A stretch of DNA of 64,000 nucleotides from Escallonia rubra (lineage: Eukaryota; Streptophyta; Magnoliopsida; Escalloniales; Escalloniaceae), in the NCBI GenBank assembly GCA_033065855.1, contig JAVXUO010001034.1, positions 310,001 through 374,000 on the forward strand, in the 5' to 3' direction. Below are positions 48,001-60,504 of this stretch, piece by piece. Made by a program: the position numbers and the translations under genes. Positions within the stretch are counted from its first letter, which is position 1. Each line of letters starts with the position of its first letter. The notes below the pieces were generated by a model. The model saw only the letters and a list, made by a program, of their open reading frames with translations, made no database searches and had not been told where the DNA came from.

Positions 48001-49474
48001 CAGAAACGAAAACTAAATACTGTAAATGTACAAGCCCCAACTATCTCACAACCAACACTTGCCATTGAAGAGGATTAGCCATACTCTCAAGTTCTGTTTT
48101 GCATCATGACTAGGTAGAATATTTTCATTCATGTGCTTAGTATCGGTATGGTTTGCATCACCTTCCTTGTACAACATGCTGACATTAGCGTATTACCATG
48201 ATACTACCTGTGAAAAGATGGTCCAATGCGTATGACTCCCTCCATCTTCGGGGTTGGGAGATCTAATTCATAACATTTATCCCTTCTACATGGATGGAGT
48301 TACTAATAGAAAAAAGCAACTACATTGATCAAGGGGATATGTTGAAAATTAGATCAAGGGGATATGTTGCATGCTTTTTCTTCCTCCGTTGACTGCTAAA
48401 TATCAGCTATGTTATGATATTCAGAAAATTTGTGGTCGTTTGCCATTTCACAATTTATTTATTTATTTTTTTGAAATACAAAATTTTGGAATCGCAACTC
48501 ATTTTGATATACCAAGCACATGTTCAGAAATGGTATGCAAAGAAGTATTGTCGTACTTATACATGGGCTGGGGTGGTGGGAACAAATAAAGCACTGTAAC
48601 TCATTCTCAAAGGCGTCCTTTACTGCCACCCTCCGACCCCAAGACAGAAACATTGGTACAAAGTGTGGGTACCCAAATTATTGGAAGCAACTTAAAGAAA
48701 TGATAAATGTTCTCTATGAAGTTATTTCAAATGATTATGTTTAGTACTATAGCCTCTCGCATGATCTGATAAGCCCTTGATGTTGGCTTTTCATCTTTCT
48801 CGGTAACGTTTATTCCTGCTTGTTCGTGGCCTCTCTCGCCTATCGAGTATATATTTCGTGCTTTATTCTCTTTTCTTTTGCGAAATTTAACTTAAATGAT
48901 GCATTATGCATGATATTTGGCACAATTGAAATGAATTTATTTTCTTTGTTGACACAGATGGTCGCTGATAGCTGGAAGACTTCCCGGAAGGACAGCAAAT
49001 GGTGTGAAAAACTATTGGAACACCCACCTCCTGAAGAAGCTAGTGGTTACCCCAAACCAGCAAGTGGCCAAAGACGCAAACCAGACAGCCATGAAAACCA
49101 CCATTATCAGGCCTCGACCTCGGACCTTCTCAAAGAACCTGAACTGGATGAAGGGGAAGGACACGAACGTCGTGAGTCACAACAATATTGTTCCATCACC
49201 GGAGAATCGCAACAAGGCATCGCCCGCCGTGACTGACGACAGCATGCATTGGTGGGATGATCTACTTGTTGACAGGGAACTTGGTCAAGGAGTCGCGTTT
49301 TCCCTCGGTGGCTCGGAAGAGTCTCGTACGGACGAACTTTGGACCCACGAAATGTGGTCTATAGGGACAAAAGGAGACGAAAGATTTTTGCAAGAAGGCG
49401 ATGGTGGATTTAGTGACTACTCTATGGATATGGACATTTGGGAGCTCTTGAGTTCCGACCAGCTTTTGGTGTAA
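45039..49474 (+). CDS. R2R3-MYB transcription factor, subgroup 6 (anthocyanin activator type)
   Basis: The gene is join(45039-45162, 45348-45477, 48958-49474), 256 codons plus TAA. R2 has W14, W34 and W54; R3 has F67, W86 and W105. The bHLH-partner motif [DE]Lx2[RK]x3Lx6Lx3R is complete (D73 to R92). After R3, [10 protein letters not shown] (residues 136-145) matches the KPRPR[S/T]F signature of subgroup 6, the PAP1/AN2-like activators of anthocyanin genes that act with bHLH and WD40 partners in the nucleus. The C-terminus is acidic ([16 protein letters not shown]). Odd points: intron 2 (3480 bp) has a GC-AG donor (AACAG|GCAAGT) that splits the R85 codon, and R3 reads TANGVKNYW where dicot members normally have TANDVKNYW, a one-base change (GGT at 49001-49003). 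The MYB exon positions are standard. Activity is inferred. Confidence 0.95.
45893..45917. repeat. (CT)n microsatellite
   Basis: About 12 CT dinucleotides, directly left of a TIR-like element. Confidence 0.9.
45917..46740. mobile_element. Degenerate TIR element in MYB intron 2
   Basis: The left inner text aagccggatgagacttttaa...aaaattgcccct is mirrored near 46640 (complement: cttcggacggactact...gattttgcccct), and outer words (atacatggacggtc / gaccgcccatatat) also pair. The phrase style resembles the MULEs in this window, but no 9-bp duplication could be fixed. Interior frames (46133-46396, 46532-46765) are unrecognised. Confidence 0.4.
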
Positions 49475-50900
49475 TTATGTATCCGTTTTCTATCATGTGT
49501 TCTCCTCAGCCGCGTGACATTGCCAGTGTCTAGTAAGTTCTTTCCTGTGCAAAGAAAGACGAGCTAAATAAAGTGCATCCTTTGCCTCAAGGGATCTTCC
49601 TTATTACTAGAAATTATTTTTTTTCCCAAAATTGTCGGTCCATGCGAAGACTAGCTGCCAAAGGTGGTTCATATAGCAATACTTTTTGCTATGTTCTTAG
49701 CAATCATGCTGTCTTTTTTTTTTTTATTCTCAGCAATCATACTGTCATGCTTAACTTTCTTCAATATCAAAAATCATTGCCAAATCTCATTAGTGCCACT
49801 TTTACTGGCAAGCCCTACTGATTTTGTAATCGCCAATAAATGTCACTACGAAAATCTCAAAGATTTCTACATACATTTCTTTTTTTGCTAAAAATATAAC
49901 AATCTCCCCGGCGAGAAACTGATCCTTTTTCGCTATTAAAATTATTTGTTATGACCTTGCCATTACATAAGAAAAATTGGAAACATCTATAACACACTCT
50001 AATAGTGCATCAATTCAGCCATATGATTCTACACATCACCTTCAATTACAGTTATTTATTTACGTTGCGCACTTTTAGCGTCAAGTTTGGCTGAAGAAAA
50101 TTCTAGAGCAAACCGAAAAAAGCAAGCTGCGTTTAATGACATTTTTGTTGCCGTTATAGCGACATTTTTTCAATGGACCTTCGAGCGGATAATAACTCTT
50201 CAGCGTTTCGCTAGATGTCCCTGTGAAAGAACGTCCACTATGTACGTGGCGGCATGAAATGGTGACAGTGAGATGAGGATGCATGTCAAGTTGCAGCTCG
50301 ATCTCTTTCAATCTTTTTCACTTGGGGAATCGAATCATTGAATCAATATCTCCATCTTGCTGACCCTGCGTGGAAAAGAGACGCTATAGGGTACTAAAAC
50401 CCCACTTCTCATGTCCTAAACGAAAACGTACAACACTTCACTAGATGTCAATCTTGTTCATGCCCCAACACTTCACTAGATGTCGATCTTGTTCATGCAT
50501 ACACGACACGAACTGTTGTAGTACGTGTGCGTAGGACGACTTGAGACTGAGATGTTTCGCTCGTCAAGACTGAGATGTTTCACTAAGTAGATACTACTAA
50601 CCATATACAGTGAGCATTAATTATAGCCATGGACCCAGATTGCTGCTGAAAATTTCCATATATTATGCGCAACTTAGGACCAATATTCCTCCGAAACGCT
50701 GAAATTTATATCATATCATATCAATATGTAATAGACGAAGCATTGTACGTTATAGATGCGACACATAAGCTTTTTTTTAGTGTTCTTTCTCTTTTTATCC
50801 CTTTTAATTTTGTGACACGTCATCGACTTTTACTTATGCGACATGTCATCATGTTTTTCTTGATATCATATTCCTTTTTCATCTCTATTTATTAAAGATA
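49475..50900. other. 3' flank of the MYB gene and intergenic DNA
   Basis: The aataaa at about 49567 is a possible poly(A) signal. Near 50430-50500 a 34-bp tandem pair (aacacttcactagatgtcaa...) is followed by a shorter pair (gactgagatgtttcgctcgt). The minus-strand frame 50081-50311 is unrecognised. Confidence 0.35.
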
Positions 50901-53728
50901 CACATGCATCACGACTCTTTACTATTATCACAATCTTTTTCACCTCTACTTATTAATGACACACATGCATCATGACTCTTTAATATAATTTATTATTAAA
51001 AAATTTGCAGGTATTGTCGGCATAATTTAGTTTGCCTTATATAAGTAAAAAATCAATTATGCACCTTCTAACTCTACCTATTCAATATACTAACATATTA
51101 GGTCTTAATTTTCATAAGTAATACCTTAAAAGTACATTAAAAAAATTAAATTATCTCCAATAAATAGGAAAATCATGTATGAAATCAAAATAAATAATTC
51201 ACAAATTAAAATCTTTCAAAAATAATTTACAAAGTGATATGAGTCACTTTTTAAAATATTTTACATTTTAAAATATTTTTGAGTATTTATTTTGTTATCT
51301 TATAGTGTTTTTGAGGTGTTAATTTAAAATTAAGTCCTGATATAGTGATTAGGTAGAGTTCTAAAAGTTGAACAATTGTTTTTTTACTCATATAAGGTAA
51401 ACTAAAATAATGGCAGTAATACCTACGATTTTTTTATAATAATAATACAAAGTAAAGAATAATGATGCATGTCTAATTTTAATAAATATAGATAAAAAAA
51501 AAGGAAAAGGACTCGAAAACAGATATGATGATGTGTCAAAAAATTGGCATGTAATTCTAATTTGGGAATCATATACATCAAATTATGTATGAAATCAAAG
51601 ATAAATAATTTACAAAATGATATGACTTAATTTTTAAAAATATTTATGTTCTTTTTTTAGAGTTTATTTTGTTATCTTAAAGTGTTTTTTGAAGTGTTAA
51701 TAGTTTTGATTAAGCCCTAATATGTCAATACATTGATTAGGTAGAGTTTTAAAAGGTGTGGAATTAGTTTTCTATTCATATAAGGTAAACGAAAATTATG
51801 GCAATAATAGATACGGATTTTTATTAATAAATCAAAGTAAAGAATAATGATGCACGCGTAATTTTAATAAATATGGACAAAAAATGAAATGGACGAGAAT
51901 GTGTCGTAAAATTAACCTCAAATTCTAAATTGGGATACACCAATACGTGTAAACAGAAAATGAATCAAAGCGAATATGACTTACAAATAAAGATATTTCT
52001 TTTCTATTTACGGAAATAATGTACAAAGTGAATATGACTAATTAATTTTATAAATATTTTAAAATACCAACATGGCAATTTACTCAAGAAATTAGTTTTA
52101 ATTGTGTGACCTCAACTTCTAAATTGGGAATCATATACACCAATAAATGCAAATAGAAAAAGAATCAAATTGAATATGACTTAACTCTTAAAAGTAGTTA
52201 AAATACAGAAATAACTGTTTTATTTCACAATTAATTTTTAAGATAAATAAATTAGAAATAAACAAACATGATTGTTCATGGCGCTACTTACACGACATGT
52301 CACCCTTCTACTTATGTGACATATCATCTTATTTGTTTTCATGTCTTTTTCCTTTTTTACTCCAACTTACTTAATATGATTTATTATTAAAAAAACATTG
52401 GTCTAATTTGCCCAATTTTTGTATACCTTATAAAACTAGAAAACTACTTCTACACCTCTAAAACTCTATCTAATCAATATACTCATAAATTAGGGCTTAA
52501 TTTAAACTTTTAACACTTCAAAAGTACTTTAAAATAACAAAATAAAATCTTCAAAGGTAAAATATTTAAATCATCCCCTACTTATTAATTCTTTACTATG
52601 ATTTATTATGAAAAATTGGTCCGTATAATTGTCCCGATATTTGTAGATCTTATAAAAATAGAAAATCAATTGTACAACTTTTAAAAGTCTATGCTATAGA
52701 CTTTTTTTTATGTATTAGGCTTTGATTTTGACTATTGACACCTCAAAAGTACTTTAAAAAAATTAAATAGATGAAACTAAAGATTACACTCATAAATTAA
52801 AATGTTTTTTTTTTCATTTTACAGCAGCAATATATAAACCAAAAATGACTTATATTTTAAAATACATCAAAATATCAAACTAGATGTTTATTTAAGACAT
52901 TAGTTTTACCTAAATAGCTCAAACTTTAATTTGAAACTCATATCCATCTAACAAATGCAAAGAAAAGGAATCACTTCTTATTTGACTTAATGTTCAAAAA
53001 ATTCAAAATGCCAAAATAGAAAATCACTTTCACAAATTAATTTTTTGTTAGATGACCTCAATCTCTCAAACTGAAATCATATGCTCCTTTTTAAGTGCAA
53101 AAACAAAATATCAAATACAACTTATCATGTCATAAGCACTGTGCATCATTAATAACATAACCGGTAAGATATAATTAGATCACTAGCGCTTTCAAAAAAC
53201 TCTAACCAATCAATAATGTAAAAACATGAGAGACAAAATTGTATAATGAAATATATGATATATCTCATAGGTTGGAGATTTTTTATACTATACTTAATTA
53301 ATAAACTAAATTATTAGTATTAAATTATGACTTTTATCACTTAAATTATTCAACGAGATAAGAACAGAAAATTTAAAGAGCAAAAGCTAAGAAAAGATAA
53401 AAAGTTTTCTACTTTTACTCTAGAAACACTCTAAATGAATGTAAAAACATGAGAGACAAAATTATATATTAAAATAAATGTTGAAGCTTATTAGGAGTTT
53501 ATATGGTTACTAGCACTTAAACAAATTTTAAATATGAAAAATATTAGTAATCGTTAAAAAAAATGTAATAGCTCATAATTCTGGATGTAAAATTCCTTTA
53601 TACTCTTAATCAATAAATAAAATTATTAAAATTTTAGGCATTACTATAATCAACTAAATATATTATGAAATTAGAACTCAATCAACAATATACAAAGAAA
53701 AAAGATGAAGTAAGTGAGCATATAAAAG
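50900..53728. repeat. AT-rich block of diverged direct repeats
   Basis: Several phrases recur: actctttactat/actctttaatat...atttattattaaaaaa (50918, 50970, 52375, 52600), atgtatgaaatcaaa...aaataatt (about 51175 and 51587), ccttatataagtaaaa / ccttataaaactaga, and attaggtcttaattt / attagggcttaattt. The spacing is irregular (about 410 bp to 1.4 kb). No ends could be defined; it may be nested remnants of one non-autonomous family. Confidence 0.55.
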
Positions 53729-53737
53729 AATTTTTTA

Positions 53738-55033
53738 GGGCTAATTAATTACACCTATATCCCTGAGGTTAGGGGGTAATTACAGTCAATGCACAAAGTT
53801 TCAAAATGTAACATTCCGTGACCAAACGTGTTTCAAATGTATCAGCTGTGTCCATTCGTCAGGGTTCCGTCCAAAAAGTGTATTTTTTTCCTGATGTCAT
53901 CTATGCGTATTTTCTAAATGTCAATACTACCCCTTGTACTTTATATACATAATATTTTAAAATTTCAATCTACCAATTAGGGTTTCAAAACCCTAATTTA
54001 CAAATTAGTGCTTCAATTCAATCTGTAATTTCTCAAAGGGTCTCAATCTGCCAATTAGGGTTTCAAAACCCTAATTTGCAAATTAGGGCTTTAAAACCCT
54101 GATTTGGAATTTAATTTAGGGTTACTCTTCAATCTAAGTCATCCCATACCTAGCCGTCGGCGCCTCTCTGTCACCACCCCACCGGCGCCTCCCTGTCCCT
54201 ACCCCGCCGGCGCCTCCCTCCCACAGCCCCAGCACTTCCTTGCTCAGCGGGGACATGTTCCGATTACGTGATCTTAGAGTAGAGTAGTTACCCCCGAACC
54301 TTGTCGACGGGTTATCGGAGAAGCAAGATTCCGAACGGCGAGCTAGGAAACGGTTACAAAGGCAAGCCATGGATCGAGGACTACGCTTTCACTTTCATAT
54401 CGTTTCATCGCCCATGTGTCTATGAAGAGGTTAAGCTTTGTGATTCTGCTCTTTTTTCTCTAAAGCATTCAGTCATACGTAGGAAACGGCTTGAGCCACT
54501 AATCCGATAGATAGACGAATCAATGAATTGAACCGTCAGATGGTGATGCTCGAGCGGAGAGAAGGCTGATGAAGCCATTATCGACAGTTAGAGCTCCTTT
54601 CAGGAAGATCTGTTGCACAGGAAGATAGGCCTACGTATATCCCGGCGCAGGATGACACTCTTTGCACAGGAAGATCTGTTGCCGCGGCGGCGAGGTGGGG
54701 CTTGGGTTACCGGCGACATGGGTCGAAGGACGGGGCTGGGCTGCCGGCGGCGTAGGGCGAGGGAGGGGGCTTGGGCTGCCGACGGCGTGGAGTGAGGGAG
54801 TGGGCGGCAGATCTGGAGAAAAAGTTGGAGAGATAAACCTAATTTGAAAATTAGGGTTTTGATAGGGATGGGTGGTATTTTATTTTAAAGTCAGGGGCAA
54901 TCAAGTCTTTTTGTCAAAACCGTTAAGTATTTTTGTATTCCGTTTGTCAACGGACATACGTGATACATTTTGAAACTTTGTGTCATCGCGTGTAATTACC
55001 CCCAAACCTCAGGAACATGGGTGTAATTAGCCC
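53738..55033. mobile_element. Mutator-like element, 1296 bp
   Basis: The TIRs share GGGCTAATTA, cctgaggtt and gggggtaattaca, then aaagtttcaaaatgta about 50 bp in. The perfect 9-bp duplication AATTTTTTA lies at 53729-53737 and 55034-55042. Inside are repeats of caattagggtttcaaaaccc (54000-54120) and a GC-rich block with ccggcgcctccctg words (54150-54230). Short captured-looking pieces follow (54290-54830), including a tandem of tttgcacaggaagatctgttg. No transposase is present. Confidence 0.92.
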
Positions 55034-55183
55034 AATTTTTTAACCCTACGTCACTACAAACCCTTCACAGTCTATACGATAAACTTGACGTGAACAAAGT
55101 TTTTATCCATTTGTCATATATTTTCCTCTATCACAAAGTAATATAATAATTATTAAAAAAGAACCGTATGATCATTCTTTTAA

Positions 55184-56433
55184 GGGATAATTCATTTTAC
55201 TCCCCTGAACTATCCCCGTTTTGTTATTTTGGTCCCTGCATTTTAAAATTCGTTAAATCAGTCCCTGTACTTTGTGCCGTCATCAATTTAGTCCATCCCG
55301 TTAGCATTTCTGTTAAATAATGAAAAAATATAGGATAATACCATTTTAGTCCCTGAACTATCCCCGCTTTTTTTTTTGGTCCATGTACTTTAAAGTTCGT
55401 TAAAAAAGTCCATGTACTTTGCATCGTCATTAAACGGCACCTCAATTAGCATTTCTGTTATAAATTTAGGGATATTTCTGTCAAGCCCTAACCTTATAGT
55501 CCTCAACCTCTCCCCTTACCTTTCTCTCTCGACTCCCTTCCCTATCTTCCTTTCCTCCCTCTCTTCTCCATCCTAGCAGCCACCACCAAAATCATGAACT
55601 CCAAATTTCATCCCTTTAAAACTAAACCCATCAATCATCTTCCACTACAATTACATATGACTCACCACATGGAACATCTCTTACCTGATTTAACATACCC
55701 TTCCTCATCCCTCTCAACACCAACACCCCAATTACAGCAAAGGAAACTAGGAAGCCCACCCAATTCCTTCCATTCTCAGATCTGTAACGAAAAATGACAA
55801 GAATCTGCAAAGGAAACCCAGAAAGGTCACCCATCTCTATGGAGGGCTTATGCATTCCACCAATTGTTAAAGAAAAGGCAGAAGCGGTGATGGTTGATTT
55901 ACGGTGGTCGCAGCAGATGTGGGGGAAGAAGAATGGGGGAGAGTGGGGGGTTAATGACAGGTATGATGAACATGTCTTCTTGTGGCTGAGAATGGTGGTG
56001 ATCGAACAGCTGGTGGTGATGGTTGATTTATGGTGGTGGTAGCAATGATGGAAAGACGGTCGGGGGGGGGGGGGGTGGTGTGGGTTGGGGGACGGCAGAA
56101 ATGGAAGATATATGAAATATTTTTTCATTATTTGACTAAAATACCCCCGAGTTTTAACAGAAATGCTAACGGAGGGACTAAATTAATGACGATGCAAAGT
56201 AAATGGACTGATTTAACGAACTTTAAAATACAGGGACCAAAATAAAAAATCGGGGATAGTTCAGGGACTAAAATGATATTATCCCATATTTTTTCATTAT
56301 TTAACAGAAATGCTAACGGGAGGGACTAAATTGATGACGGCACAAAGTACAGGGACTGATTTAACGAATTTTAAAATGCAGGGACCAAAATAACAAAACG
56401 GAGATAGTTCAGGGAGTAAAATGATATTATCCC
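55184..56433. mobile_element. Mutator-like element, 1250 bp, with doubled TIRs
   Basis: The perfect 9-bp duplication TTCTTTTAA lies at 55175-55183 and 56434-56442. Each end has two tandem versions of one TIR phrase (gataat...ttttagtccctgaactatcc, ggtccctgcattttaaa, gttagcatttctgttaa). These lie at 55184-55330 and 55332-55460 on the left and mirrored at about 56150-56283 and 56284-56433 on the right. The interior (55500-56100) is CT-rich then GGT-rich, with a G run at about 56065. The minus-strand frame 55631-56128 is low-complexity. It lies only 132 bp from the previous MULE's target duplication. Confidence 0.92.
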
Positions 56434-56777
56434 TTCTTTTAATATTGTCTTTAACTACCGTGTGTTTCGTACATTATTTCACAAAGGTAGTGAATGTGGA
56501 ATCAGTCCGGTATTTACTATTTTGAAACATTTTTAGTTTTATGCTTTTTTCAGTTTCTTTTGATTATGATGATACTTATACCTGAAATGCATGAATGTGA
56601 CATATTTTGAATTTGGTGGTTTGCTCACAATACAAATAAAGCATAATTCAAAACTATCGACATAACGCCTAAATACACAACATTAACTCTACCAAAATAT
56701 ACTGACACTCGAACATACGGATTTATAACTCGTTAAATATAATTGATCTGGGCAGGTTACCGGACTAGTAATCTATA

Positions 56778-57974
56778 TCTATACTACCTATAACAGTATG
56801 AATCTTGTAAATCATTTTATTCTATTTTTTCCCTTTGTTAATCACTCCAATAACAATTCTACTCTTTCATAAATACTACTCCATTATTATCCTACCATTT
56901 CATAAATACTATTATTAATTACTAATTTTGTGATCATTTTCGGTTTTGCCCTCCATTACTTATTCCAATGACAATTCTACCCTTCCCTAATGATTTTTTT
57001 GTGTAATGTGTTTAAGGAACATTAGGTCATAAATCTAATCTAATCCTACATTTACACATTGGGAAACAAAATATGTGGTTGCGAAAAAATATATTTATAT
57101 ATATGTGTGTGTTCTACTACCCATAAAAGTATAAATGTTGTAAATCATTAGATCCTCCGTTAATTACGTCAATTACATTTTACCCTTCTTTTCTTACTCC
57201 CTTTAAATTTTGATGAAATTAAAAGAATATTGGGTAATGAATCTATTCTATACGTTGGAAAATGAAAAGTATGATGAGAAAGAAAAACAAAACAAAGAAA
57301 TTCATTTATTATTCTCTTTTCAATTTGGTTAACAATGAAATAAACATTTGATATTGAACTGGTTAATGAGAACTGGTTAATGAGAACTGTGATTTTTTTT
57401 CTTGCATTTTTAAGTTAGCAAACAATAATTAATTGAAAAACTGAAAAATAAAAACAAAATAAAGGAACTAAAATACATGAAAAAACAATTAAGAAACAAA
57501 AAAATAGAAAAAAATGAAAAAGGGCTAAATATGCATAAAAAACACAAGGCTTAAATATGGTGCCAATTTGAACTGAAAATATGTTCGGTTATTGCAGTTG
57601 AAGACCGAGTGTTTTGCATTTCTTATTGATGAAATGCAAAGCACCTGGTCTTGAAAATTACAAATCTTAACCATAAATCAATTTAACAGATTACAAAAAT
57701 AAAGACGCAGATTCATTTTTTTAATTTCGCCATTTGCTTTTATTTTTATAGTACCATCAAACATTTATTCAATCCAGAAGCCTACAAAGAATATTTCCAA
57801 ACATTGAACTGATTACAATTGCGAACATCAAATATACATTTCTTCTAAAACAAGTCACAAAAGAAATAAGAACATAATTGAATTACATTATTTTGATCCC
57901 AAAAAAGATAATAATATTACCTCAAACATTACTCTCGACTATATTCACATGCAACGCACGTGCTCTATACTAGT
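56778..57974 (+). mobile_element. Helitron-like element, non-autonomous
   Basis: It starts TCTATACTACCTATAACAGT...atgaatcttgtaaatcatt, a plant Helitron-type 5' end, and stops with caacgcacgtgctctataCTAGT (CTAGT 57970-57974). A second 5'-like end, TCTACTACCCATAAAAGTAT, occurs at about 57113, so a shorter 0.86-kb element or a nested pair is possible. Bases about 56840-57000 also occur inverted at 6850-7000. No Rep/helicase frame is present. Confidence 0.6.
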
Positions 57975-58830
57975 GATAATAAAAAGGCTTAATGAGTTTT
58001 AAATGTGAAAGAATCTCTTAATTTAGATTTTAAATGAATACCATTTGACAATATGCCAAAAGTCAAATTTTGAATCTCTTTCAATTACATCATAAAGGGA
58101 TACTATTACTCTTCAAGGACACCATAATATCATAAGACATTTGTTTTCTAGCACCATTTGAGTTATTATTCATGGTTCATCAATTTACTTTGTTCCGGTT
58201 ATTCTTAAGTTGATTTCAATATGGAGTTCTAACATTTTAAAAATCTCATATTCAATTTAGTGACTATTTGTATTTTGGTAGTGCTCACGGGCATGTTACT
58301 GCATATGCCGTATTCACATTTTATTTAGAAAAAATTTCATTTGACCGAATATGAGATATATAGCAACAATATCTATTTATGCGGTTAGCTTTATACCTTT
58401 GTACCTCTAACTTTCTTCTTCTTTAAAACATGAACACGAGTTCAGTAATTCGTGGTACCAAAATATACTTTAATGACATTTCAAGTCAACTAAATATAAA
58501 AACGCTTCTGTGTGCAAAATAATGAATTTTTTATACTATGTTTTTTATTTATTTTAACAGTTTATTCACTGGTTCTTTGCTCCTAATTTATAATAATTAG
58601 TGCATTTTGATTACTGTTCATTGATGTTATATTCAAGAATCGGTTATGTGATGTTCGGTTATGTGATGTGACATTAGTCCTTTTTAACATTTACGATGCT
58701 CATTTTACTTTTTGCTTATGTTTGACCCTTTCAATTTCACATGACCTTGAAGGAAAGTACGGTAAACATAAGGGTTACCCGTATTTGAGGTTACCAAATT
58801 AAGGGGTAGCTAGAGACGGGAAGATGCAAT
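57975..58830. other. AT-rich intergenic DNA, nothing recognised
   Basis: No frame, element end or repeat stands out, apart from a short tandem of cggttatgtgatgt near 58645. Confidence 0.3.
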
Positions 58831-58839
58831 TTCTTACAC

Positions 58840-59400
58840 CAGATCCCTAGCTCCCACCGAGACAGGGGAGAGAGCCATGGGCCGCTTTAGATGGCAGTTT
58901 ACATTACTGCCGCGGTTTTCATCAGAGCTCCAACAACAGCTGAAGGGGGGGGGGGGTCCTCCCAAGGCCGGATCGAAGCGATCCGCAGCTCGAAGGGAAT
59001 GTGCATCCTCCAACTCTCGAAATTCCGGCATCTCTTCAAGCCACAAGATCTCCAATTCCGATTTACATCGGATGAGTCTAACCAAACCAACCGGATCGTA
59101 GATCCGGCGATGATGACGATAGATCTGAGAACAAATCTCATATCTGAGGATATCAGAGGGAGGGGAGAGATCTTGAGGCCAAAGGAGGTCCGATCTGTGG
59201 CAGAAGTGGAGATCGGAGCGAGGAGGAAGTCGGTGATGGGCGGCGCGAGGTGGCAGATATGGAGTGTCGAAGGAGCAGAAGCCATAGAGAAGAAGAAAAT
59301 GAGAAGGAGTACAGGGAGGGCCTCCCCTTCCATCCTCACAACCATGGAGGCTGAAGGAGGAAGGGGAGGCGGTAGGGTGTCTTTGAGATAGAGAGAAGTT
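58840..59400. other. GC-rich block open in several frames, nature unknown
   Basis: Long frames run on both strands (58891-59391 on +, 166 codons; 58899-59345 on -, 148 codons) with purine-rich, biased composition (gaggaggaag words, a G run at about 58947). Neither protein looks like a known family. It could be a captured or retroelement leader sequence. The sharp change from AT-rich flanks suggests insertion, but no ends were found. Confidence 0.35.
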
Positions 59401-60440
59401 GACTGCTTAAGTGAGAGGAGAAACTAGCTAGTGATGACCATTGACATGATGACCCCTGATAAGGACTCATCGTCCTACTTGAGGGCGACTGATCCATGTT
59501 CGCATGGGACATACTTTTCATTGATCCATGTTCGCAAGGGAGATGATTTTCCCATCAAACTAAGGATCCATTTACTCAGCTGTGCAATATTCATCAACAT
59601 TAGCAAATTTTAACAAGGAAATTATTATTATTATTATTTTTGTGACAAGTTAAAAAGAAAATTTGACCAGAGGTTTCCAAATTCCATAAACTTGGTGCCG
59701 GCATGTAGGTAAGATGCTTATTGAGTAAGTGATGAACATCCTGGGTAGTGTATTGGAGGCATTGTGAGACTAGTTCTAGGCGGGACAAGCATAGCCACGT
59801 GCTTGATTTTATTGAAGTTCAAGTAAACAGAGGTCCACTTACATCATTTAAAATGTTGCCATGAATGTTTATCGTTGTTTTCCCTATAGAAAGACCCTTC
59901 TTGTAATGATTAGGACCTCTGATGAATTAAAGCCTTACGATACTTTGGTTACCCCTCCCATCGACTGGTAGCGCGAGTTTGAATTTGATTGACTCATGGG
60001 CTTCACCCCTACTAATGTCCTCGTCCATGATTTCCCGGTCCTTGTACATGTAATTTCCATAAATTCGGGATTTAGTATTTACAATAATCTTATATGGTTC
60101 TTTTAATAAGAGTAGTCATTACCTTTTTTTGAAATTAATATCGCCCAAAGTGATATTGCCCAAAGAACTTGCTACGATGTGTCATGTGTGAATAGTCATT
60201 TGATCTGATGAAGGAAAGTTATCAAGAATGCTCCAATGATTCTAGAAGGAACAAGCATCTATTCACAAGTGTATATCGAAGGAACGCTGAGATTCTGTAT
60301 AAATTTTAGGAGAGGGGATACCGCTAAATACTTGCCATACTTTTCACACCGTGCTAGGCCGTGAGTCCAGCTCGGTGTTCTCGTTCCTGTCTCGCCGGTT
60401 GAAAAACTGACGTTATTGTGAAGGAAACCTCAGCTAGCTA
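59401..60440. other. Intergenic DNA, nothing firm
   Basis: An (ATT)n run lies near 59625. The phrase gatccatgttcgcaagggag near 59524 repeats gatccatgttcgcatgggac at 59492. No gene was found. Confidence 0.3.
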
Positions 60441-60504
60441 GTGAAAAGAGGAGCCTCTTGGATTGACTTGCAAATGTGGTATGGACATCTTTATTATGAC
60501 TAAT

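Larger units (their letters stand above)
45478..48957 (+). other. Intron 2 of the MYB gene, 3480 bp, repeat-filled
   Basis: It starts GCAAGT and ends TTGACACAG. It contains a CT microsatellite, a degenerate TIR element (about 45917-46740), a poly-pyrimidine block (about 47390-47530, ccttccccttccc words) and a tandem pair of gatcaaggggatatgttg (about 48328 and 48353). The frames 47169-47540 and 47624-47917 are low-complexity or unrecognised. Confidence 0.8.

Noticed and set aside
58891..59391. 166-codon frame in the GC-rich block
   Set aside because: Purine-rich composition and an equally long antisense frame indicate base-composition effects rather than a gene.
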